64,000 bases of DNA. Origin: Rhodobacter sp. GTDB taxonomy: Bacteria > Pseudomonadota > Alphaproteobacteria > Rhodobacterales > Rhodobacteraceae. Below, piece after piece: positions 9,822 to 18,114 of this stretch. Location of the stretch: positions 1-64,000 of the forward strand of contig JASJDP010000004.1 in NCBI GenBank assembly GCA_030065095.1. The letters run 5' to 3'. Both the position numbers and the translations under genes were made by a program. The notes below the pieces were generated by a model. That model made no database searches, was not told the origin of the DNA, and was given only the letters and a program-made list of their open reading frames with translations. Positions within the stretch are counted from its first letter, which is position 1. Each line of letters begins with the position of its first letter.

Positions 9822-11441
9822 TCAGTCCCCCGCCTTCTCCGGCCGCGGCAGGATCGCCCGCCGCGCCCGCAGGTCCTTGGCCCGCTTCGCCTCGATCAAT
9901 TCCCGTCGGCGGTGCAGATGCCCGCCGAACCGCGTTGCGCGGTGCGCAACCCGCCACCGCGCCTCTTTCCGCAGGCGCGCGTCCAGCCAGACCCGGCGGA
10001 TATGCAGCGCCAGGATGATCACGATCATGCAGAACAGGATGAAAGCCACCGGCCGGTCGATGAAGTCCAGCGGCTCCTTCACCCGATTCATCGACGACCG
10101 CAGCTTGACCTCCATGATCCCGCCCAGCACCATGCCGAGGATGATCGGCACAATGGGCAGGAATAGGCGTTTCAGGATGAACCCGAAGATGCCGAAGGCC
10201 GCGGCGATGGCGCAGTCGGTGGCCGAATTGCGCAGCGAGTAGACACCCACGAAGCTGAGCGTCAGGATGCACACCCCCAGGAACCGGTTGGGAATTTTGA
10301 CCACCTTGATCAGCTGGTTCGTCGCGCCCAGGAGGAACGCCAGAACCAGGACGTTGAGGATCAGCAGCGCAAGATAGAGCGCGACGACGAAATCCATCTG
10401 GTACAAAAACAGCCCCGGCCCCGGCACGACGTTGTGCACATAGAACACCGACAGCATCATCGCCGTCAGCGCCTCGCCCGGGATCCCCAGCGCCAGAAGC
10501 GGCACCATCGCGGCGGCGGGCACGGCGTTGTTCGCGGTCTCGGACGCGATCAGCCCCTCGGACGAACCATGGCCGAAATCCTCGGGCCTGCGCGAGGTCT
10601 TCTGCGCATAGGTATAGCCGAGGAACTGCGCCGTGAACTCGCCCACGCCGGGGATCATCCCCATCATCACGCCAAACCCGCTGGAGACCGAGGCCACCCG
10701 CGGATGCCGCGCCAGCTCGCGGAAGCCCTGGAACAGGCCGCCGCGCAGCCGGGTCATCCGGATCTTCTCGTCCTCGCCGGTCAACAGCAGAAATGCCTGG
10801 CTCAGGGCGAAGAGCCCCAGCACGACGACGATCAGGTCGATGCCGCCCGCCAGCCAGGACTGCTCGAACGTATAGCGGCGGGTGTATTTCACCGGCTCCA
10901 AACCCACCGTGTTCAGGAAGATCCCGAACGAGGCCAGCGCCGCCGCGATCAGCGTCTGGCCCCGATGGGCGATCACCACCAGGATGATGCCCAGAAGCGC
11001 CGCCAGAAAGATCTCGCGGCTGCCGAACATCGGCGCGATCCTGGCCAGAACCGGCGCAAACAGGATCAGCGCCACAACGCTGACGATCCCGCCGAAGAAG
11101 CTTGCCGAATATGCCAGCGACAGGGCCCGGCGCGCCTCGCCCCGCGTGGTCATCGGGAACCCGTCATAGGTGGTCAGCGCATTCACCGCCGTCCCGGGCG
11201 TGTTGATCAGGATCGCCGGAATCGCGCCGCCATACATCGACGACCCGTAGATGCCCAGCAGGACCGTCAGACCCACGATCGGATCCAGCGAGAACGTCGC
11301 CGGCAGCAGGATCGCGATCGCCACGGCCGGCCCCACGCCCGGGATCGCCCCGATCAGCACCCCGCCGACCGACCCCGCCAGCAGGGCCACCGCCACGTCC
11401 CAGCGCGCCAGAACCTCCAAGGCGGACAGGATCAGATCCAT
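9822..11441 (-). CDS. tctA: Tripartite tricarboxylate transporter large permease, TctA family
   Basis: A 539-aa polytopic membrane protein with about 11-12 hydrophobic segments. The start at 11441 (MDLILSALEVLARWDVAVALL) fits the family; the 21 residues upstream run through an intergenic palindrome. TctA hallmarks are IGAIPGVGPAVAIAILLP, YGGAIPAILINTPGTA and GVMMGMIPGVGEFTAQFLGY. A basic cytoplasmic tail (about 470-539) is longer than usual. With TctB and TctC it forms a sodium-coupled carboxylate importer. Confidence 0.93.
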   Translation of the reverse strand: MDLILSALEVLARWDVAVALLAGSVGGVLIGAIPGVGPAVAIAILLPATFSLDPIVGLTVLLGIYGSSMYGGAIPAILINTPGTAVNALTTYDGFPMTTRGEARRALSLAYSASFFGGIVSVVALILFAPVLARIAPMFGSREIFLAALLGIILVVIAHRGQTLIAAALASFGIFLNTVGLEPVKYTRRYTFEQSWLAGGIDLIVVVLGLFALSQAFLLLTGEDEKIRMTRLRGGLFQGFRELARHPRVASVSSGFGVMMGMIPGVGEFTAQFLGYTYAQKTSRRPEDFGHGSSEGLIASETANNAVPAAAMVPLLALGIPGEALTAMMLSVFYVHNVVPGPGLFLYQMDFVVALYLALLILNVLVLAFLLGATNQLIKVVKIPNRFLGVCILTLSFVGVYSLRNSATDCAIAAAFGIFGFILKRLFLPIVPIILGMVLGGIMEVKLRSSMNRVKEPLDFIDRPVAFILFCMIVIILALHIRRVWLDARLRKEARWRVAHRATRFGGHLHRRRELIEAKRAKDLRARRAILPRPEKAGD

Positions 11442-11477
11442 CTCAGTAGCCTGGACCGCCGGCCGGGCACAGAGCCA

Positions 11478-11501
11478 GCAAGACGTTTCGAAACGTCTTG
11501 C
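11478..11501. repeat. 24-bp perfect palindrome between tctB and tctA
   Basis: The 12-base half gcaagacgtttc is followed directly by its exact complement, so the 24 bases are fully self-complementary around TTCGAA. An imperfect TTCGAA-centred partner (aatatcttcgaagaatt) follows at about 11504-11520. The same two-unit organisation recurs at 14007-14054. It lies in the 101-base gap between tctB and tctA and could be a transcript-end or mRNA-stability element; repeats of this look are dispersed in roseobacter genomes as far as I recall. Confidence 0.75.
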
Positions 11502-11542
11502 CAAATATCTTCGAAGAATTCTGTCCCGGCGTCATCGACCCC

Positions 11543-12118
11543 TCACAAATTCAAGATGAAGAACGACCGCAAAGCCGCTGGGAAATAATCATAAAACGCG
11601 CCGCCGGGTATCTTGACCTCCAAAAACGCCTTGAACACCACCACAACCGCCAGGGCAAAGCCCAGCGACACCCAGAGCATAAAGCCCGAGCGATACCCCA
11701 TGCGCCAGGTCAGCGCCGGCACGAACAGCGCCGAGGCGAAGACATAGCCGATCACCGGCACCAGAAAGACGTAGGCAAGAAACCACACGCAGAACTCCAG
11801 CGCCCCGGTCCAGCGCCGCCCCTCGGCCCAATCCGGGCGCCGCAGCCGTCGAGAATTCAGGCGCAAGATATGCAAGCCGGTGAACAGCACCATGCCGCCC
11901 ACCCCGATCAGCGGCCAGAATCCGGGTTGCGCGGCCGTCTTGGTCTTTTCGACCCAGGCCGTCTGACCGGGATAGCTCACCGCCAGAAACACTGCGAACG
12001 CGCCGAAGACGGACGCGAACAGCATCTGCCCGCGGCGCGGCACACCCTTTGGGGTTGTGGGATCGTCTTCGTAGCGCATGCGCAGCGGGCCGGACCGGAC
12101 CGATCCGGCCCGTGACAC
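11543..12118 (-). CDS. tctB: Tripartite tricarboxylate transporter small permease, TctB family
   Basis: A 191-aa protein with four predicted hydrophobic segments: MLFASVFGAFAVFLAVSY, FWPLIGVGGMVLFTGLHIL, VWFLAYVFLVPVIGYVFAS and FMLWVSLGFALAVVVVFKAFL. This is the size and layout of TctB, the poorly conserved small subunit. It starts where tctC ends (12119) and precedes tctA, which supports the call more than sequence does. The first 30 residues are hydrophilic, so translation might start at a later Met (residue 14 or 32). Confidence 0.85.
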   Translation of the reverse strand: MSRAGSVRSGPLRMRYEDDPTTPKGVPRRGQMLFASVFGAFAVFLAVSYPGQTAWVEKTKTAAQPGFWPLIGVGGMVLFTGLHILRLNSRRLRRPDWAEGRRWTGALEFCVWFLAYVFLVPVIGYVFASALFVPALTWRMGYRSGFMLWVSLGFALAVVVVFKAFLEVKIPGGAFYDYFPAALRSFFILNL

Positions 12119-13054
12119 CTATTGCATGATTTCTTCGATCGCCGCCATGGTCGCGATGTTGCCGGCGACCCGCGCGGCGCTTTCCTCGGCACCCTGCCAG
12201 TAGACCAGCGCGCCGGTCTCTGCCGCCACCGCCTGGGCGCGGTCCGACATCACCGTCTTGGAGGCCACCGCGGCGATCTTGTTGCGCACGTCCTGCGGCG
12301 TGTCCTTGGTGACAAACAGCCCGTTCCACAACGCGATGTTCAGCGTCGGATCGACCTCGCCCGCGGTCGGTGCATCCGGCACCTTGGAAATCCGCTCATC
12401 CGTGATCGACACCAGCACCTTGACCTGGTCCAGGCAGGGCAGGATCAGTTGCAGGGTCGTGTTGATCACATCCGCATCGCCGCTTGCCAGCGTGTTGCAG
12501 TCCAGCGCGTCAAAGGCCGCGTCCGATCCCCATTCGAAGCCAAGGTTCTTCGCCAGCGCCTTGGTCACCTGCGTCGGCGTCAGCGGATCGCCGAAATGGC
12601 CCAGTGCCACATCGTTGTCCTGCGCATGCGCCGCCAGTTCCTCCATCGTCGAATAGGGCGCGTTGCCGCCCGCGGCGATCACGAAGGGATAGGTCAGGAA
12701 GATGCCGACGGGATCGAATTTCTCCGGTGTCAGTTCCGGGATGCCGATCTGATGGCCGACCACCGGCACGCCGATCACGAAGGATCCGATCATTGAGCCG
12801 TCGGCGGGCGCGGTGGCCACCTCGATCGCGCCGGGGAACGGGCCGCCGCCGCCGCCGGGCTTGTTCACCACCGCCGCCGAGACGCCGTATTCGGCCTGGA
12901 AATCCTCGGCGATCATCCGCGTCAGCACGTCCTCCAGATCCCCCGGCGGCCACGGCACGACAAAGCTGACGGGCTTGTCGGGATAGTCGGCAAGGGCCGC
13001 GCCGGCCGACATCACAAGGGCCAGCGCCCCGCCAAGCAGATGGGTGGGTTTCAT
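12119..13054 (-). CDS. tctC: Tripartite tricarboxylate transporter substrate-binding protein, TctC/Bug family
   Basis: A 311-aa periplasmic binding protein with signal peptide MKPTHLLGGALALVMSAGAALA, then YPDKPVSFVVPWPPGD, the family's opening strand and anion-binding loop. NKPGGGGG (about 63-70) is the second characteristic Bug loop. Family ligands are carboxylates such as citrate, tricarballylate, terephthalate and amino acids, and the ligand cannot be told here. First gene of the minus-strand tctCBA-Tm-1-like unit, divergent from the IclR gene. Confidence 0.93.
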   Translation of the reverse strand: MKPTHLLGGALALVMSAGAALADYPDKPVSFVVPWPPGDLEDVLTRMIAEDFQAEYGVSAAVVNKPGGGGGPFPGAIEVATAPADGSMIGSFVIGVPVVGHQIGIPELTPEKFDPVGIFLTYPFVIAAGGNAPYSTMEELAAHAQDNDVALGHFGDPLTPTQVTKALAKNLGFEWGSDAAFDALDCNTLASGDADVINTTLQLILPCLDQVKVLVSITDERISKVPDAPTAGEVDPTLNIALWNGLFVTKDTPQDVRNKIAAVASKTVMSDRAQAVAAETGALVYWQGAEESAARVAGNIATMAAIEEIMQ

Positions 13055-13103
13055 GGTTTCACTCCCTGGGTTGGTTCATTATTCAAACCGTTGGTTCCGA
13101 TTT

Positions 13104-13128
13104 AGATTGACAGGGCCGCTGTCAATCT
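13104..13128. promoter_or_regulatory. Candidate operator between tctC and the IclR gene
   Basis: A perfect inverted repeat agattgacag-ggccg-ctgtcaatct (two 10-base arms, 5-base centre) in the 154-base divergent intergenic region. TTGACA-like hexamers on both strands overlap it, so a bound protein would block or position polymerase in both directions. The neighbouring IclR protein is the natural candidate, which would make the tct operon its target. The assignment is inferred; only the symmetry is seen. Confidence 0.65.
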
Positions 13129-13208
13129 GTCAACGAAATTACAGCACCCAGGCGGACCCTGGGCCCGACACCATTAGCGACAGGAGGGTGCGCCAGACGG
13201 CGCTTGCC

Positions 13209-13988
13209 ATGGGAACGGTCTCTAAAGCACTGAGTTTGCTGGACTTCTTTTCCCGCTCCCAGCCAGAGATCGGGCTGAGCGAACTGACCCGGGCCTCGGG
13301 GTTGAACAAGGCGACCGTCTATCGCCTGCTGTCGGACCTGCAGATCCACGGTTTCGTCGAACAGACCGGCGCGCGCGCCTATCGCCTCGGCCCCGCCGTC
13401 CTCCGGCTGGCCGCCATCCGCGAGGCCACGGTGCCGATGCGCCAAATCGTCCAGGCGACGCTGGACCGGCTCAGCGACACCACCGGCGAAACGTCACATC
13501 TCGCCCAGATCCAGGGCGACCGGCTGGTCACGCTTGCTTATGCCTATTCGCCTGCGCACGGGACAGCCGTGCGCATGGAGGATGCCGCGGTCACGCCGTT
13601 CCACGCCACCGCCACCGGTCTGGCCGTCCTGGCCTTTGCCGGTCCGGCCTTCTGCGACCGACGTCTGGCGCAGCCCCTGCCCGCCTTTACCCCGGACACG
13701 CCGACCGATCCGGCCGACATCCGGGCCCGCCTGGGCAGGATTCGTGCCAGCGGCTATTCGGAATCCGTCGGCGGGTTCGAGGCCGACGTGCATTCGCTCG
13801 CCGTGCCGCTCTTCGACGCCACCGCCTGCATCGGCGCGGTCGCGGTCGCCACGCCGAAATCGCGCATGACCCCGGCCCTGCGCGCCCGCATCATCGCCGC
13901 GCTCTTCGACGCCGCGCACGATATCGTTGCACTTTGGGGCGGTTTTCTGCCCGACGAGTTGCAAAGGCTTTGGGTCGATGCCGTCTGA
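13209..13988 (+). CDS. IclR family transcriptional regulator
   Basis: A 259-aa regulator. The start at 13209 (MGTVSKALSLLDFFS) opens the winged helix-turn-helix (about 1-65, with LSELTRASGLNKATVYRLLSDL as HTH, seen as LSELTRASGL and NKATVYRLL). The GAF-like effector domain follows (about 75-255). A GTG at 13186 is also possible, but the AGGAGG there touches it. The divergent palindrome and adjacent carboxylate importer suggest it controls import and catabolism of the same compound. It overlaps the downstream HAD gene by 11 bases. Confidence 0.9.
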   Translation: MGTVSKALSLLDFFSRSQPEIGLSELTRASGLNKATVYRLLSDLQIHGFVEQTGARAYRLGPAVLRLAAIREATVPMRQIVQATLDRLSDTTGETSHLAQIQGDRLVTLAYAYSPAHGTAVRMEDAAVTPFHATATGLAVLAFAGPAFCDRRLAQPLPAFTPDTPTDPADIRARLGRIRASGYSESVGGFEADVHSLAVPLFDATACIGAVAVATPKSRMTPALRARIIAALFDAAHDIVALWGGFLPDELQRLWVDAV

Positions 13989-14721
13989 CCGGGGCCGCAG
14001 CGGGGGGCAAGCGTTTTCGAAAACGCTTGCGCAAGGATCCTCGAAAATCCTTGCGACGGCCCCGCAGCGCGCTCTGATCCTCGATTTCGGCGGCGTCATC
14101 ACCCGCACGATGTTCGAGACCCACGATCTCACCGAACGCGCCCTGGGCCTGCCGCCCGGCACGTTGACATGGCAGGGTCCGCTCCACCCCGAGAGCGACG
14201 GTCTCTGGCAGGCAATGCAGCGCGGCGAGATCACCGAACGCGCCTACTGGCGGGAACGCACCCGCGAGGTCGGCGCCCTGCTGGGCGAGACCTGGACCGA
14301 AATATCCCAGTTCGTCCGCGCCGCCCGCGGTGCCGACCCCGCCGCGATCATCCGCCCCGAATTCCACGCCTGCCTCGCCGACGCCCGGCACGGGAGGGTC
14401 AAGCTCGCAATCCTGTCCAACGAACTCGACCTGTTCTACGGGCGGGGCTTTCGTGAAAAGTTGCCGTTTCTCAAAAGCTTCGACGTCATTGTCGATGGAA
14501 CCCACACCGGCATCCTGAAACCCGACCCCCGCGCCTACGCGCAGGTCCTCGATGCCCTCAACCTTCCCCCGCACGCCTGTGTCTTCGTCGACGATCAGCC
14601 CCGCAACATCACCGGCGCCGCCGATGCCGGCCTGCAGACCATCCTCTTCGACGTCGCTCGCCCCGGCGCGTCTTTCGCTCACGCGCTCGACCTCCTGATC
14701 CCCGAAAGGACCACCCCATGA
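13978..14721 (+). CDS. HAD family hydrolase
   Basis: A 247-aa protein if started at ATG 13978, inside the end of the IclR gene. The HAD core begins at RALILDFGGVITRT (about 33-46), with Asp as the likely nucleophile; the usual second acidic residue is Gly, as in the DFGGV subgroup. Motif II is ILSNELD, then GILKPDPRAYAQVLDAL (Lys) and VFVDDQPRNITGA (acid pair). The first 30 residues (GGQAFSKTLAQGSSKIL) are the translation of two palindromic repeats at 14007-14054, so the native start may once have been near 14076. It overlaps the aminotransferase start (ATGA). Substrate unknown. Confidence 0.85.
   Translation: MPSDRGRSGGQAFSKTLAQGSSKILATAPQRALILDFGGVITRTMFETHDLTERALGLPPGTLTWQGPLHPESDGLWQAMQRGEITERAYWRERTREVGALLGETWTEISQFVRAARGADPAAIIRPEFHACLADARHGRVKLAILSNELDLFYGRGFREKLPFLKSFDVIVDGTHTGILKPDPRAYAQVLDALNLPPHACVFVDDQPRNITGAADAGLQTILFDVARPGASFAHALDLLIPERTTP
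14007..14054. repeat. Two adjacent 24-bp palindromes inside the HAD gene
   Basis: Unit 1 (14007-14030) is a perfect 24-base palindrome whose half is gcaagcgttttc. Unit 2 (14031-14054) has arms gcaaggat/atccttgc around cctcgaaa and is nearly perfect. Each is centred on a TCGAAA/TTCGAA core, like the element at 11478-11501. The pair totals 48 bases (16 codons), so it does not shift the frame and is readable as QAFSKTLAQGSSKIL. Confidence 0.8.
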
Positions 14722-16070
14722 AGGATTCGAACTTCCTGAAAGAAAAGAATGCCCGCAGCCTCTGGCACCCCATGGCGCATCCCGGCGACATGCAGGCCAA
14801 TCCGCCGACCATCATCACCGAAGCCCACGGCACCCGCATCAGGGATATCGACGGGCACGAGGTGGTCGACGCCGTGGGCGGTCTCTGGAACGTCAACCTC
14901 GGCTTCTCCTGCGAGCCGGTCAAGCAGGCCATCACCCGGCAGCTTGACCGCCTGCCCTATTACTCCGCCTTCCGCGGCACCACCAACGACGCGATCATCG
15001 AACTGGCCGAGGTGCTGCGCGACTTCTGGGAGCCTGACGGGCTGACCCGCGCCTTCTACACGTCCGGCGGCAGCGACAGCGTCGATACCGCCCTGCGGCT
15101 CGCCCGCCAGTACCACAAGATCCGCGGCGAACACGGCCGCATCAAGTACTTCAGCCTCAAGAAGGGCTACCATGGCACCCATTTCGGCGGCGCATCCGTC
15201 AACGGCAACGCCAATTTCCGCACCGCCTACGAACCGCTCCTGCCCGGCTGCTACCACATCCCCGCCCCTTACGCCTACCGCAACCCGTTCGATGAATCCG
15301 ACCCGGAACGGCTGGCCCAGCTCTGCCTCAACGCGCTGGAGGACGAGATTGCGTTCCAGGGCGCGGGCACCATCGCCGCGATGATCATGGAACCTGTTCT
15401 CGGCGCAGGCGGCGTCATCGTCCCGCATGAAAGCTTCATGCCCGGCGTGCGGGAAATCACCGCCAGGCATGGGATCCTTCTGATCTCGGATGAGGTCATC
15501 ACCGGGTTCGGCCGCACCGGCGACTGGTCCGGCGCCCGGCACTGGGGCGTCCAGCCCGACATGGCCACCACCGCCAAGGCCATCACCAACGGCTATTTCC
15601 CCTTCGGCGCGCTGATGATCGCCGAACATGTGGCCCAGGCCTTCGAAACGGATGAAACCGGCCAGGCGATGGTCGGCCACGGTTACACCAGTTCCGGCCA
15701 CCCCGTCGGCGCCGCCGCCGCACTTGCCTGTCTCGACGAGACCTTGAAGCTCCAGGTTCAACACAACGCCGCGACCCGCGGCGCCGAGCTCTGGGCCGGC
15801 CTTCAGGCGCTGAAAGAGCGCCACGACATCATCGGCGACGTCCGCGGCGGTCATGGGCTGATGCTGGGCATCGAACTGGTCAGCGACCCCGCCGCCAAAA
15901 CCCCCATCGCCAAGGAGGTCATCGCCAAGGTTCACGAGGTGACGTACCAGAACGGCGCCATGGTGCGGATGTCCGGCCAAAACATTCTGATGTCGCCGCC
16001 GCTGGTGTTGACGGCCGAGGACGTCAAGGTGGTGCTGGGCGCGCTGGAGGCCGGATTCTCGGCAGTCTGA
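14718..16070 (+). CDS. Class III (omega-amino acid) aminotransferase
   Basis: A 450-aa PLP enzyme of the beta-alanine/taurine/4-aminobutyrate:pyruvate type. It opens with WHPMAHPGD; the PLP-binding region has FYTSGGSDSVDTALRLAR (about 114-131), LISDEVITGFGRTGDW (Asp that contacts the pyridine) and TTAKAITNGYFPFGA, with the Schiff-base Lys near 290. It is translationally coupled to the HAD gene and lies downstream of the IclR regulator, which suggests an amine- or amino-acid-degrading cluster. The amino donor cannot be assigned. Confidence 0.9.
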   Translation: MKDSNFLKEKNARSLWHPMAHPGDMQANPPTIITEAHGTRIRDIDGHEVVDAVGGLWNVNLGFSCEPVKQAITRQLDRLPYYSAFRGTTNDAIIELAEVLRDFWEPDGLTRAFYTSGGSDSVDTALRLARQYHKIRGEHGRIKYFSLKKGYHGTHFGGASVNGNANFRTAYEPLLPGCYHIPAPYAYRNPFDESDPERLAQLCLNALEDEIAFQGAGTIAAMIMEPVLGAGGVIVPHESFMPGVREITARHGILLISDEVITGFGRTGDWSGARHWGVQPDMATTAKAITNGYFPFGALMIAEHVAQAFETDETGQAMVGHGYTSSGHPVGAAAALACLDETLKLQVQHNAATRGAELWAGLQALKERHDIIGDVRGGHGLMLGIELVSDPAAKTPIAKEVIAKVHEVTYQNGAMVRMSGQNILMSPPLVLTAEDVKVVLGALEAGFSAV

Positions 16071-16076
16071 CCATAC

Positions 16077-16102
16077 CGTTGGGTGGGTGATCCCACCCAA
16101 CG
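16077..16102 (+). terminator. Hairpin downstream of the aminotransferase gene
   Basis: A perfect 11-bp stem (cgttgggtggg / cccacccaacg) with a 4-base loop, starting 7 bases after the stop codon. No T-run follows, so it may act as a processing or stability hairpin rather than a classical intrinsic terminator. Confidence 0.65.
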
Positions 16103-16282
16103 CCCCCAGGCAAGGATGAAGGCTGGCCGCCGCCTGTCCGGTGGCGGGCAGGCATAAACTTACGTTCGAAATGCGTCCATAAACCTCAGTGTAATTCCCC
16201 TACGCATACGATTTTGTGCATGTAATGCGCGACTCAACCCAGGCGGAGCGCACGCATCCCGCCAAGACAAGGGGGACATCCG

Positions 16283-16666
16283 GTGATGTCACACGGATCG
16301 CGCAACCAAGTGCCCAATCGCAACATTCCCGTCACGGCGCACCCGCCCGGGCCCCTAAGAATGGCGGCCATTCCGGCCGCCGCCGCATTGCTCTGGGCAC
16401 ATCCGGCAGAGGCCGACCGGGCCGCCGACTCGCGTCTCCTGGCCTCGCAATGCGCCCAGTGCCACGGGACCAACGGCGTCTCTGCCGGTGGCATCGACTC
16501 GCTTGCGGGCATGGAATATCAGGACCTGCTCGACAAGATGCACGACATGGCCCGCCCGGGTGAAACCGGTGATCTCATGAAGCACCAGGCCAAGGGCTAT
16601 ACGACCCGCCAAATGCGCCTGATCGCCGAGTATTTCTCGCAGTTGCCCAAGCCGGAAGACGACTGA
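16283..16666 (+). CDS. fccA: Class I c-type cytochrome, sulfide dehydrogenase cytochrome subunit
   Basis: A 127-aa exported monohaem cytochrome with one CxxCH haem site, CAQCHGTNG (about 54-62). It precedes the flavoprotein subunit by 52 bases, the fccA-fccB (soxE-soxF) arrangement in which electrons from sulfide oxidation pass from FAD to haem c. The start is uncertain: ATG 16283 or 16286 gives a 43-residue signal region with a purine-rich ribosome site nearby, while ATG 16361 (MAAIPAAAALLWAHPAEA) leaves a signal lacking basic residues. The upstream gap (16103-16282) is AT-richer and probably holds the promoter. Confidence 0.82.
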   Translation: MMSHGSRNQVPNRNIPVTAHPPGPLRMAAIPAAAALLWAHPAEADRAADSRLLASQCAQCHGTNGVSAGGIDSLAGMEYQDLLDKMHDMARPGETGDLMKHQAKGYTTRQMRLIAEYFSQLPKPEDD

Positions 16667-16718
16667 CCCGGCCTCCTCCCCGTTCGCGCATCCGGAATCC
16701 CTTGCAAAGACCGATCCC

Positions 16719-17993
16719 ATGACACATCCCAACGACCCGACCCGCCGCGACCTCCTGATAGGCGCCACAGCCGGTGCCGCCGCCCTGTCCGCTCCCGCCC
16801 GCATCTCCGCCGCCACCCCAAGGCACGTCATCGTCGTCGGCGGTGGCTTCGGCGGCTCGACGGCAGCAAAATACCTGCGCCTCTGGGGCGAGCCTTCGCT
16901 GCGGGTCACAATCATCGATCCCAAACCGGTTCACATCTCGTGCGTGATGAGCAATCTCGTCCTGAGCCGCACTCTCAGTCTTGGCGCCCTTCGCTTTCCG
17001 CATGCCGGTCTGGCAAGCTACGGGGTCACCTTCGTCAAGGACACCGTCATCGGCGTGGATCCGGCGGCCATGACGGTCGAGCTGAAATCCGGTGCGATGC
17101 TGAGCTGCGACAAACTCGTGCTGGCGGGCGGCATCAGCTTTGTCAAACCTCAGGGCTGGAACCAAAGGACGGCTCCGCACGCCTGGATCGCCGGCGGACA
17201 GACCATGCAACTGCGCAACATGATCGAGGCCATGCCCGATCACGGCACCTACATTCAGACGATCCCGCCGTCGCCTTATCGCTGCCCGCCCGGCCCGTAC
17301 GAACGTGCGTGCACCGTCGCCGACATTCTTGGCGCGAAGCCCGGTGCCAGGGTCATCCTGCTCGACGCAAACGACGGCATCCAGGCGTCGAAAGCCACCT
17401 TTACCCGCGCCTTCAACGGCCTCTATCGCGGCAAGATCGAGTATCGGTCGGGCGCCGAACTGGTGGCGGTCGATGCAGCCGCAGGCGAAGTTCACACCTC
17501 GCTGGGCGTGTTCCGCGGTGACGTCCTGAACATCATTCCGCCGCACCGCGCCTCTGTTGTCGTGCGCCGGTCCGGCGCTGTTCCGAAGGGCAGCCACTGG
17601 GCTCCGGTCGATCCGCTGTCCTACGCCTCCACCGTGCAAGGCATGAAAAACGTCCATATCATCGGCGATTCTCAGGGCACCGGTCAGCCGAAATCCGGCC
17701 ACATGGCGAACGCGCAAGCCAAAGTCTGCGCCGATGCCATTGTCAGGTTGCTCGCGGGCCAGCGCGTCGACGGGATCAGCCGCGTGCGCTCGGTGACGAC
17801 GAACTCAGCCTGCTACAGCCCGATCACCCACGACAAAGCCGCCTGGCTGACGGCGGCCTTCGCCTACGACGAAACAACGCGCCAGATGCGCCTCGTGCCC
17901 GCGTCGCTCGCCGAATCCGGTTCGTGGTCGCGCGAGAGCTACGCCGAGATGTTCGACTGGGCAAACAACCTTTGGACGGATACGTTCAGATAA
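16719..17993 (+). CDS. fccB: Flavocytochrome c sulfide dehydrogenase, flavoprotein subunit
   Basis: A 424-aa periplasmic flavoprotein exported by Tat: TRRDLLIGATAGAAAL carries the twin-arginine motif (about 8-23). The FAD Rossmann motif is VIVVGGGFGGSTAAKYL (about 37-53), and conserved Cys residues (ISCVMSN and YRCPPGPYERAC, NSACYS) match the redox-active and FAD-linking cysteines of FccB/SoxF. It forms a heterodimer with the preceding cytochrome and oxidises sulfide to sulfur or polysulfide. No other sox gene is in the window. Confidence 0.92.
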   Translation: MTHPNDPTRRDLLIGATAGAAALSAPARISAATPRHVIVVGGGFGGSTAAKYLRLWGEPSLRVTIIDPKPVHISCVMSNLVLSRTLSLGALRFPHAGLASYGVTFVKDTVIGVDPAAMTVELKSGAMLSCDKLVLAGGISFVKPQGWNQRTAPHAWIAGGQTMQLRNMIEAMPDHGTYIQTIPPSPYRCPPGPYERACTVADILGAKPGARVILLDANDGIQASKATFTRAFNGLYRGKIEYRSGAELVAVDAAAGEVHTSLGVFRGDVLNIIPPHRASVVVRRSGAVPKGSHWAPVDPLSYASTVQGMKNVHIIGDSQGTGQPKSGHMANAQAKVCADAIVRLLAGQRVDGISRVRSVTTNSACYSPITHDKAAWLTAAFAYDETTRQMRLVPASLAESGSWSRESYAEMFDWANNLWTDTFR

Positions 17994-18114
17994 GGGCAGT
18001 CGTACGCCTTGGCAGGTTTACGACGAAGACCGCCCGACCATCCCAACGCATTGTTGGCGCAGTCACTGAAAGCCCGAGTTACCTATCCACGCAACTGCAT
18101 GTGGCACCACGAAC

